A DNA stretch of 5,680 nt, taken from positions 1 to 5,680 of the forward strand of contig JALVPS010000184.1 of assembly GCA_027031685.1 (NCBI GenBank), written 5' to 3'. Source of the stretch: Gammaproteobacteria bacterium (GTDB taxonomy: Bacteria > Pseudomonadota > Gammaproteobacteria > UWMA-0217). Each line of letters opens with the position of its first letter. The stretch's first letter is position 1. Made by a program: the position numbers and the translations under genes. Under the pieces are notes generated by a model. It was not told the origin of the DNA. It searched no databases and saw only the letters and a list, made by a program, of their open reading frames with translations. Shown piece by piece: positions 1 to 5,082 of this stretch.

Positions 1-267
1 GGGATCCTCTTCGACACCTGTCCCATCGACGAGTCTGAGCGTGATGTCTGGTACCGGGCGTTCATCCCCCACGCTGCGCGCCTCCTGCGCCCGGGGGGCG
101 TTTTCACCTACTATGCGCATCAGGCCGCTCCCGGTCCTCTCCGAGATCAGTGGCTCTTGGCACACCATTTCAGCATGATCGAGTCCATTGTGGTCAATGT
201 TACCCCGTCCTTGCGTTGTCAGTACTGGCGGGAAGGCACGCTTCTTGTGCCCATCGTGTATCGATAG
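1..267 (+). CDS. Partial GAMT-like SAM-dependent methyltransferase (C-terminal part)
   Basis: The open frame enters from the left edge and ends at TAG 265-267, leaving 88 C-terminal residues; the start lies outside the window. The fragment opens with GILFDTCP, followed by HAARLLRPGGVFTYY at about residues 24-38 and, near the end, CQYWREGTLLVPIV. These match in order the C-terminal half of guanidinoacetate N-methyltransferase (GILYDTYP, HAFRLLKPGGVLTY, then a CRYY...PLV ending). The RLLRPGG segment is the usual post-motif strand and turn of class I methyltransferases. In GAMT the Asp of the LYDT motif contacts the guanidino group; the equivalent Asp is present here at fragment residue 5. By family the enzyme would methylate a guanidino or amino nitrogen using S-adenosylmethionine in the cytoplasm, but the substrate is unknown; bacterial members can act on arginine-like groups or other small molecules. 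GC at third codon positions is about 72% (63 of 88 by hand count), clearly lower than in the neighbouring mnmG, which suggests a different history. Fold call is firm, substrate is not. Confidence 0.75.
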   Translation, partial: GILFDTCPIDESERDVWYRAFIPHAARLLRPGGVFTYYAHQAAPGPLRDQWLLAHHFSMIESIVVNVTPSLRCQYWREGTLLVPIVYR

Positions 268-389
268 CACAGAGATCTTGAAAGGGCACATTTGGTGAAT
301 TGAATGGACTCCTTGTCGCTTGGGCGACCCCTTGCAAACCCCCTCCCCCGGCGTTACTTTGCCTTTCCCATCAATCCCTTGCCCGTCCC
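268..389 (+). other. Non-coding junction with pyrimidine-rich mnmG leader
   Basis: These 122 bases separate the GAMT-like gene from mnmG. There is no convincing hairpin with a T-run to end the upstream gene. Bases 338-389 are strongly pyrimidine-biased (about 11 purines in 52) and no Shine-Dalgarno sequence precedes the mnmG ATG. A TTG at 300 opens an in-frame extension of 30 codons, but its peptide (rich in Pro, Leu and Ala) has no counterpart in MnmG and is probably not translated. I see no DnaA boxes (TTATNCACA) here. The GC content of 241-360 is only about 50%, far below the genes downstream. Confidence 0.55.
332..360 (+). promoter_or_regulatory. Candidate sigma70 promoter for mnmG-rsmG-parAB
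   Basis: TTGCAA at 332-337 (4 of 6 to the -35 consensus) is followed after exactly 17 bp by TACTTT at 355-360 (3 of 6 to the -10 consensus, but with the key T, A and final T). Transcription would start near 367 and give a leader of about 23 nt before the ATG at 390. It is the best match in the junction but weak, and a GC-rich spacer makes chance occurrence likely. Confidence 0.3.
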
Positions 390-2276
390 ATGCAGTTCCC
401 GGACAGCTTCGACGTGATCGTGGTCGGCGGCGGCCACGCCGGCACCGAGGCGGCCTTGGCCAGCGCCCGCATGGGTGCCCGCACGCTGCTGCTCACGCAC
501 AACGTCGAGACCATCGGCCAGATGAGCTGCAACCCGGCCATCGGCGGCATCGGCAAGGGCCATCTGGTGAAGGAGATCGACGCCATGGGTGGCGCCATGG
601 CCCTGGCCGCCGACCGCGCCGGCATCCAGTTCCGCATCCTCAACCGGCGCAAGGGGCCGGCGGTGCGCGCCACGCGCGCCCAGGCCGACCGGGTGCGCTA
701 CAAGGCCGCCATCCGCGCCGCGGTGGAGAACCAGCCCGGCCTGACCCTGTTCCAGCAGGCGGTGGACGACCTGCTGGTGACCGGCGAGCGGGTGGTGGGC
801 GTGCGCACGCAGATGGGCCTGGCGTTCCGCGCCGAGGCGGTGGTACTCACCGTGGGCACCTTCCTGGGCGGGCGCATCCACATCGGCGACGCCCAGTACC
901 GCGGCGGCCGCGCCGGCGACCCGCCCGCCCTGGCCCTGGCCGAGCGCCTGCGCGAGCTGCCGCTGCGCGTGGAGCGGCTCAAGACCGGCACCCCGCCGCG
1001 CCTGGACGGGCGCACCATCGACTGGTCGGTGACCGAGGCCCAGCCCGGCGACGAGCCGGTGCCGGTGTTCTCCTTCCGCGGCTCGGCCGCGCTGCACCCG
1101 CGCCAGGTGGCCTGCCACATCACCTGGACCAACCCGGAGACGCACGACATCATCCGCGCCGGGCTGGACCGCTCGCCCCTGTACAGCGGCCGGATCGAGG
1201 GCATCGGCCCGCGCTACTGCCCGTCCATCGAGGACAAGGTGGTGCGCTTCGCCGACAAGGACAGCCACCAGGTGTTCATCGAGCCGGAGGGCTTGGACAC
1301 CCACGAGGTCTACCCCAACGGCATCTCCACCTCCCTGCCCTTCGACCTGCAGCTGGCCCTGGTGCGCTCCATCCGCGGCTTGGAGCGGGCGCACATCACC
1401 CGCCCCGGCTACGCCATCGAGTACGACTTCTTCGACCCGCGCGACCTCAAGCCCACCCTGGAGACGCGCGTCATCGCGGGGCTGTTCTTCGCCGGGCAGA
1501 TCAACGGCACCACCGGCTACGAGGAGGCCGCCGCCCAGGGCCTGCTGGCCGGCATCAACGCAGCCTGCCGCGTGCTGGAGCGGGAGCCCTGGTGGCCGCG
1601 CCGCGACCAGGCCTACCTGGGCGTGCTGGTGGACGACCTCATCACCCAGGGCACGCAGGAGCCCTACCGCATGTTCACCAGCCGCGCCGAGCACCGCCTG
1701 CTGCTGCGCGAGGACAATGCCGACCTGCGCCTGACGCCGGTGGCGCGCGAGCTGGGCCTCATCGACGACGCCCACTGGGCCGCCTTCGAGGCCAAGCGCG
1801 AGGCCATCGAGCGCGAGCGCCAGCGCCTGCGCGACACCTGGCTGGCCCCGGCGCACGTGCCGGAGGACGCGGCCGAGCGTGTGCTGGGCGGCCCGCTCAG
1901 CCGCGAGCAGTCGCTGGAGGCCCTGCTGCGCCGGCCGGGCATGACCTACCGGCGGCTCATGGACCTGCCCGGCGCCGCGCCGGCCGAACCGGTGCCGCCG
2001 GCGGTGGCCGAGCAGATGGAGACGCAGGTCAAGTACGACGGCTACATCGCCCGCCAGCAGGCGGAGATCGAGCGCGCGCGCGCCCAGGAGACCCTGCCCC
2101 TGCCGGAGGACCTGGACTACGCCAACGTGGTGGGCCTGTCGCACGAGGTGCGCCAGAAGCTGGCCGAGCGCCGCCCGCACACCCTGGGCCAGGCGGCGCG
2201 CATCCCGGGCGTGACGCCGGCCGCCATCTCCCTGCTGCTCATCCACCTCAAGAAGCGGCAGCGCCACAGTGCCTGA
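390..2276 (+). CDS. mnmG: tRNA uridine-5-carboxymethylaminomethyl modification enzyme MnmG (GidA)
   Basis: With MnmE, MnmG builds the cmnm5 or nm5 group on the wobble uridine U34 of a set of tRNAs, using FAD, NADH, methylene-tetrahydrofolate and glycine or ammonium in the cytoplasm. The ATG at 390 gives 628 residues, against 629 in E. coli, and begins MQFPDSFDVIVVGGG like the family; a TTG at 300 would add 30 residues without homology. The Rossmann FAD motif GGGHAG is at 13-18, GQMSCNPAIGGIGKGH at 44-58, and the second flavin segment GQINGTTGYEEAAAQG at 369-384. The two conserved cysteines fall at C47 and C277, the same numbers as in E. coli. The C-terminal helical MnmE/tRNA-binding domain is intact, with KYDGYI near 548-553 and GVTPAAISLLL near 607-617. 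No Shine-Dalgarno is seen. The gene ends 8 bases inside rsmG, so the two are probably co-translated. MnmE, normally nearby, is not in the window. Confidence 0.98.
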   Translation: MQFPDSFDVIVVGGGHAGTEAALASARMGARTLLLTHNVETIGQMSCNPAIGGIGKGHLVKEIDAMGGAMALAADRAGIQFRILNRRKGPAVRATRAQADRVRYKAAIRAAVENQPGLTLFQQAVDDLLVTGERVVGVRTQMGLAFRAEAVVLTVGTFLGGRIHIGDAQYRGGRAGDPPALALAERLRELPLRVERLKTGTPPRLDGRTIDWSVTEAQPGDEPVPVFSFRGSAALHPRQVACHITWTNPETHDIIRAGLDRSPLYSGRIEGIGPRYCPSIEDKVVRFADKDSHQVFIEPEGLDTHEVYPNGISTSLPFDLQLALVRSIRGLERAHITRPGYAIEYDFFDPRDLKPTLETRVIAGLFFAGQINGTTGYEEAAAQGLLAGINAACRVLEREPWWPRRDQAYLGVLVDDLITQGTQEPYRMFTSRAEHRLLLREDNADLRLTPVARELGLIDDAHWAAFEAKREAIERERQRLRDTWLAPAHVPEDAAERVLGGPLSREQSLEALLRRPGMTYRRLMDLPGAAPAEPVPPAVAEQMETQVKYDGYIARQQAEIERARAQETLPLPEDLDYANVVGLSHEVRQKLAERRPHTLGQAARIPGVTPAAISLLLIHLKKRQRHSA

Positions 2277-2946
2277 CGGCCCCTGCCCCGAGGCCACCCT
2301 GCGCGCGGGGCTGGCGGCCCTGGGGCTGGACGCCACGCCCCCCCAGCTGGCCCGCTGGCAGGCCCACCTGGCCTTGGTGGCGCGCTGGAACCGGGTCTAC
2401 AACCTGACGCGCATCACCACGCCGGCCGACATGTGCGTGCGCCACCTGCTGGATAGCCTGAGCGTGGCCCCCCACCTGCGCGGCGGGCACCTGGTGGACG
2501 TGGGCAGCGGCGCCGGCTTTCCCGGCCTGCCGCTGGCCGTGCTGCACCCGGAGTGGCATGTGACCCTGGTGGACGCCGCCGCCAAGCGGGTGCGCTTCCT
2601 GCGCCAGGCGGTGCTGGAGCTGGGGCTGGACAACGTCACCGTGGTGCAGGCGCGCGTGGCCGCGCTGAGCTTGGACCGGCCCGCCGACGAGGTCATCTGC
2701 CGCGCCTTTGCCGACCTGGCCGCCTTCGTGGCCGACAGCCGCCACCTGCTGCGCCCCGGCGGCCGCCTGCTGGCCATGAAGGGCGCCCTGCCCAAGGCCG
2801 AGCTCTCGGCATTGCCCGAGGGAATCGCGTACACTGTCACCCCGCTGGCGGTGCCCGGCCTGTCGGCGCGCCGTCACCTCATCAGCCTGATCCCCGACCA
2901 TGACCAAGATCATCGCCATCGCCAACCAGAAGGGGGGAGTGGGTAA
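2269..2946 (+). CDS. rsmG: 16S rRNA (guanine(527)-N(7))-methyltransferase RsmG (GidB)
   Basis: RsmG transfers a methyl group from S-adenosylmethionine to N7 of G527 (E. coli numbering) in the 530 loop of 16S rRNA; its loss gives low-level streptomycin resistance in several bacteria. The GTG at 2269 overlaps the mnmG stop by 8 bases, pointing to translational coupling, and no strong Shine-Dalgarno is seen. Of 225 residues, the helical N-terminus includes RWNRVYNLT at 39-47 and VRHLLDSL at 57-64. The SAM-binding motif I is LVDVGSGAGFPGLPLA at 75-90, the acidic residue D102 follows, then KRVRFLRQ at 106-113, CRAFADL at 144-150 and KG at 171-172. All match the family. The protein is longer than E. 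coli RsmG (207 aa): homology ends around RRHLISLI (201-208). The last 15 or so residues (HDQDHRHRQPEGGSG) come from reading on into parA in another frame, so they are probably not functional sequence of their own. Confidence 0.96.
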   Translation: MPDGPCPEATLRAGLAALGLDATPPQLARWQAHLALVARWNRVYNLTRITTPADMCVRHLLDSLSVAPHLRGGHLVDVGSGAGFPGLPLAVLHPEWHVTLVDAAAKRVRFLRQAVLELGLDNVTVVQARVAALSLDRPADEVICRAFADLAAFVADSRHLLRPGGRLLAMKGALPKAELSALPEGIAYTVTPLAVPGLSARRHLISLIPDHDQDHRHRQPEGGSG

Positions 2947-3694
2947 GACCACCACCAGCGTCAATCTGGCCGCCTCCCTGGCGGCCGCCAAGCACAGCGT
3001 GCTGCTCATCGACATGGACCCGCAGGGCAACGCCACCATGGGCTGCGGGGTGGACAAGCACGCCGCCCACCCCACCGCCTGCGAGGTGCTGCTGGGTGAC
3101 GCCGGCGCCGCCGAGGCCATTCATACCCTGCCGCGCTGGCACTTCGACCTCCTCCCCGCCAATGGGGACCTCACCGTGGCCGAGGTCAAGCTGATGAACA
3201 TGTTCGGGCGCGAGTTCAAACTCAAGAAGGCGCTGGAGCCGGTGACCGAGCGCTATGAGTACGTGCTCATCGACTGCCCGCCGGCCCTCAACATGCTCAC
3301 CGTCAACGCCATGGTGGCCGCGCAGGGCCTGATCATCCCCATGCAGTGCGAATACTACGCCCTGGAGGGCCTGTCCGCCCTCATGCAGACGGTGGAGGAC
3401 ATCCGCGCCTCGGTGAACCCGGAGCTGGAGGTGGCCGGCCTGCTGCGCACCATGTTCGATCCGCGCAACAACCTGGCCAACGACGTCTCGGAACAGCTGG
3501 TGAGCTACTTCGGCGATCGCGTGTACAACACCATCATCCCGCGCAACATCCGCCTGGCCGAGGCGCCCAGCCACGGCACGCCCATCCTGCACTACGACCG
3601 CCAGTCGCGCGGCGCCATGGCCTACCTGGCCCTGGCCGGCGAGATCCTGCGCCGCGACAGCCGCGAGGGTGCCGTGCAATCCGGTTCCGCTTGA
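2900..3694 (+). CDS. parA: Chromosome-partitioning ATPase ParA (Soj)
   Basis: ParA is a deviant Walker-type ATPase that dimerises on ATP, binds nucleoid DNA non-specifically, and is released by ParB at parS, so pulling replicated origins apart. The 264-residue product starts MTKIIAIANQ, the canonical chromosomal ParA start, at ATG 2900. The deviant Walker A is KGGVGKTTT (11-19), with the signature Lys K11 and catalytic-loop Lys K16. Walker A' is LLIDMDPQGN (35-44) with D40, and Walker B is LIDCPP (123-128) with D125. R189 (FDPRNN) and R218 (RNIRLAEAPSHG) sit at the very numbers known for the DNA-binding arginines of Bacillus subtilis Soj. There is no long N-terminal HTH domain, so it is the short chromosomal (type Ib-like) form and not the long plasmid type. 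The start lies 47 bases inside rsmG with no clear Shine-Dalgarno, so translation probably depends on ribosomes coming from rsmG. parB follows 13 bases after the stop. Confidence 0.98.
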   Translation: MTKIIAIANQKGGVGKTTTSVNLAASLAAAKHSVLLIDMDPQGNATMGCGVDKHAAHPTACEVLLGDAGAAEAIHTLPRWHFDLLPANGDLTVAEVKLMNMFGREFKLKKALEPVTERYEYVLIDCPPALNMLTVNAMVAAQGLIIPMQCEYYALEGLSALMQTVEDIRASVNPELEVAGLLRTMFDPRNNLANDVSEQLVSYFGDRVYNTIIPRNIRLAEAPSHGTPILHYDRQSRGAMAYLALAGEILRRDSREGAVQSGSA

Positions 3695-3699
3695 GGGGG
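3693..3699 (+). promoter_or_regulatory. Ribosome binding site for parB
   Basis: GAGGGGG overlaps the parA stop codon (TGA 3692-3694) and lies 8 bases before the ATG at 3708. It is one of only a few recognisable Shine-Dalgarno sequences in this operon. It supports ATG 3708 over the in-frame GTG at 3699, which would use the purine run itself as part of its start region, and over the ATG-less upstream extension into parA. Confidence 0.6.
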
Positions 3700-3707
3700 T
3701 GCCCGTC

Positions 3708-4577
3708 ATGGCCAAGAAGAAACCGGGACTGGGACGCGGGCTGGACGCCCTGCTGAGTGCCGCCACGGCCCGCCACAACGGCCCGGCGGTGGATGACGCC
3801 GCCCTGCGCGAGATCCCTCTGGAGCGTATCGAGCGTGGTCAGTACCAGCCGCGCCTGACCATCCGCCAGGAGGCCCTGGAGGAGCTGGCCGAGTCCATCC
3901 GCGCCCAGGGCGTGGTGCAGCCCATCGTGGTGCGCCCCAAGGGCGACGGCTACGAGCTGGTGGCCGGCGAGCGGCGCTGGCGCGCCTCGCAGCTGGCCGG
4001 GCTGGAGACCATCCCGGCCGTGGTGCGCGATATCCCCGACCAGGCCGCCGCGGCCATGGCCCTCATCGAGAACATCCAGCGCGAGAACCTCAATCCGCTG
4101 GAGGAGGCGCGTGCCCTGCGCCGCCTGCTGGACGAGTTCGACCTCACCCACCAGCAGGTGGCCGAGTCGGTAGGCCGCTCACGGGCCGCGGTGACCAACC
4201 TGCTGCGCCTGCTGGAGCTGGAGGCGCCGGTCAAGGAGCTGCTCGAACTGGGGCGATTGGAGATGGGCCATGCCCGCGCCCTGCTGGGCCTGGACGGCGC
4301 GGCCCAGGTGCAGGCGGCCCGCCATGTGGTGGACAAGGGCCTGTCGGTGCGCGAGACGGAGCGCTACATTCAGCGCCTCAAGGCGCAGGGGGGCGAGGCG
4401 CGCGGCGCGGGCGGCCGGCCGGCCCGTTCACCGGACGTGCTGCGCCTGGAGCAGGAGCTGGGCGAGCGGCTGGGGGCGCCGGTGCGCATCCAGTACAACG
4501 CCCGGGGCAAGGGTAAACTGGTGGTGAGCTACAATAGTCTGGACGAGCTGGATGGCATCCTTGCGCACATCAAATGA
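3708..4577 (+). CDS. parB: Chromosome-partitioning protein ParB (Spo0J), CTPase clamp
   Basis: ParB binds parS sites near the origin, hydrolyses CTP as it closes into a sliding clamp, spreads along DNA, loads SMC/MukB-type condensins and stimulates ParA ATPase. ATG 3708 gives 289 residues beginning MAKKKPGLGRGLDALL; the LGRGLDALL stretch carries the ParA-contacting N-terminal peptide. The CTP-binding and N-engagement domain shows QYQPR at 45-49 (box I), GERRWRA at 87-93 (the GERRxR nucleotide motif) and ENIQRENLNPLEEA at 121-134 (box II). The parS-binding helix-turn-helix lies around 147-169 (THQQVAESVGRSRAAVTNLL), followed by MGHARALLGL at 186-195. A Gly/Ala/Arg linker (about 225-243) leads to the C-terminal dimerisation domain ending SYNSLDELDGILAHIK, as in Pseudomonas ParB. 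Every family element is present and nothing looks truncated. The gene is the last of the operon; no rho-independent terminator follows. Confidence 0.98.
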   Translation: MAKKKPGLGRGLDALLSAATARHNGPAVDDAALREIPLERIERGQYQPRLTIRQEALEELAESIRAQGVVQPIVVRPKGDGYELVAGERRWRASQLAGLETIPAVVRDIPDQAAAAMALIENIQRENLNPLEEARALRRLLDEFDLTHQQVAESVGRSRAAVTNLLRLLELEAPVKELLELGRLEMGHARALLGLDGAAQVQAARHVVDKGLSVRETERYIQRLKAQGGEARGAGGRPARSPDVLRLEQELGERLGAPVRIQYNARGKGKLVVSYNSLDELDGILAHIK

Positions 4578-4587
4578 CCTTGACTCA

Positions 4588-4640
4588 CATAACCATAAGA
4601 TTTCTCTAAAATTGACCGGTTTAGACCGCGTCTATATACT
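4588..4640 (+). promoter_or_regulatory. sigma70 promoter of the ATP synthase operon, with UP-like AT tract
   Basis: TTGACC at 4613-4618 (5 of 6) and TATACT at 4635-4640 (5 of 6) are separated by 16 bp. The 25 bases directly upstream (about 4588-4612) are rich in A and T, in a genome that is otherwise very GC-rich, and could act as an UP element for the alpha subunit of RNA polymerase. Transcription would start near 4647, giving a leader of about 48 nt before atpI. This is by far the best promoter match in the window and is placed where the atp operon promoter is expected. A second, weaker pairing (CTCACA 4584-4589 with TAAAAT 4607-4612, 17 bp apart) lies just upstream. Confidence 0.65.
4622..4634. 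repeat. Inverted repeat in the atp promoter spacer
   Basis: TAGAC-CGC-GTCTA is a perfect 5+5 bp inverted repeat with a 3 bp centre, filling the spacer between the -35 and -10 boxes. GACCG also occurs twice in the same direction (4615-4619 and 4624-4628), one of them inside the repeat. The position would suit a repressor or other operator, but no known regulator consensus is recognised, and short palindromes arise by chance. Confidence 0.35.
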
Positions 4641-4662
4641 GCGGCGACTTTTGCCGTGGGGA

Positions 4663-4672
4663 CGTGATCACG
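4663..4672. repeat. 10-bp palindrome in the atpI leader
   Basis: CGTGATCACG is a perfect palindrome in the predicted 5' untranslated region of atpI, about 20 bases downstream of the inferred transcription start. CCGTG (4654-4658) and CACGG (4669-4673) form a competing stem with a 10-nt loop. It may be a protein-binding site or an RNA fold, or may be chance. Confidence 0.3.
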
Positions 4673-4675
4673 GTC

Positions 4676-4693
4676 GCGCCGCCGGGGCGCCCG
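4676..4693 (+). promoter_or_regulatory. GC hairpins over the atpI ribosome-binding region
   Basis: GCGCC (4676-4680) can pair with GGCGC (4686-4690) around a 5-nt loop; alternatively CGGG (4683-4686) pairs with CCCG (4690-4693) around GCG. Either fold occupies the bases just before the ATG at 4695 and hides the only G-rich stretch that could serve that start. This predicts weak or regulated translation of atpI, which fits the low AtpI level known in E. coli, though here it is inferred from sequence only. Confidence 0.3.
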
Positions 4694-4694
4694 C

Positions 4695-5042
4695 ATGAGG
4701 AGACGGGTGGCACTGGTGCAGGCGCTGCTGGTGATCGGCACGACGGCCCTGCTGGTCGCAACGAGGGGGAGAGGCGCGTTGCTGCCCGCGCTGTATGGCG
4801 GCGGCGTGGCGATGCTCAACACCTGGTGGCTGGGCAGCCGCGTCGAAAAGGCCGCCGAGGTGGCGGTGGACAATCCGCAGCGTGGCATGTACACGTTGTA
4901 CTTCAACGCCGTGCAGCGCTTCGTGTTCGTGCTGGCGGCGCTGGGCGTGGGACTGGCCGCCCTGCACCTGGAACCGGTCTCCCTGCTGCTGACCTTCGGT
5001 GTGGCCCAGCTGGCCTACGTGCTGGGCAACCGGCTCACGTGA
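4695..5042 (+). CDS. atpI: ATP synthase subunit I (AtpI), membrane assembly factor
   Basis: AtpI is the non-stoichiometric first product of the atp operon; it helps assemble or stabilise the c-ring and may aid Mg2+ handling, and is not part of the finished enzyme. The product is 115 residues, close to the short AtpI/Fo family, with four hydrophobic segments at about 6-22, 28-46, 73-91 and 94-111 and a basic MRRR start. The GGGVAMLNTWWL segment (35-46) and the FNAVQRFVFVLAALGVGL segment (70-87) fit the family pattern of loop and third helix. Identification rests mainly on topology, size and position before atpB, since AtpI is poorly conserved. ATG 4695 is the first start after the in-frame stop at 4665-4667. 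A GTG at 4707 is an alternative: GAGGAG at 4697-4702 lies 4 bases before it and would give 111 residues. atpB begins 37 bases after the stop. Confidence 0.88.
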   Translation: MRRRVALVQALLVIGTTALLVATRGRGALLPALYGGGVAMLNTWWLGSRVEKAAEVAVDNPQRGMYTLYFNAVQRFVFVLAALGVGLAALHLEPVSLLLTFGVAQLAYVLGNRLT

Positions 5043-5062
5043 ATCTCGCAATCCGACTCAGG

Positions 5063-5082
5063 CACCTCCGGGAGGGAAGGTG
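5063..5082 (+). promoter_or_regulatory. atpB ribosome binding site inside a possible hairpin
   Basis: GGGAGG at 5070-5075 is a good Shine-Dalgarno sequence 4 bases before the GTG at 5080 and fixes that start. CACCTCC (5063-5069) is complementary to the stretch 5075-5082, which includes the GTG, with one bulged A at 5077 and a 5-nt loop GGGAG. The start codon and part of the Shine-Dalgarno would be paired in that fold. CCTCC and GGAGG also form an 11-base inverted repeat (5065-5075). Pairing is plain in the sequence; a regulatory role is inferred. Confidence 0.5.

Noticed and set aside
300..389. 30-residue N-terminal extension of MnmG from TTG 300
   Set aside because: MnmG proteins start at the MxxPDxFDVIVVGGG position, matching ATG 390, and there is no Shine-Dalgarno before the TTG.
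268..389. Chromosomal origin (oriC) next to mnmG, as in E. coli
   Set aside because: No DnaA boxes close to TTATNCACA and no AT-rich 13-mer-like unwinding repeats are seen in the junction; 122 bases is also too short.
354..2336. 660-codon open frame on the minus strand, opposite mnmG
   Set aside because: Very high GC with G or C at nearly every third position removes stop codons from antisense frames. The translation is low-complexity Ala/Gly/Arg/His-rich and shows no domain, while the + strand reading is an unmistakable full-length MnmG.
320..2407. 695-codon + strand frame overlapping mnmG and the start of rsmG
   Set aside because: Its product is a Pro/Arg/Gly/Ala/His-rich shadow of mnmG in another frame and crosses the mnmG-rsmG boundary with no homology.
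2248..3778. Two long minus-strand frames opposite rsmG, parA and the parB start
   Set aside because: They mirror conserved genes, have the repetitive Gly/His/Val/Gln composition of antisense shadows, and have no recognisable family.
4578..4694. Rho-independent terminator after parB
   Set aside because: No GC-rich stem followed by a T-run is present; the stems found here lie at or after the atp promoter and have no T-tract.
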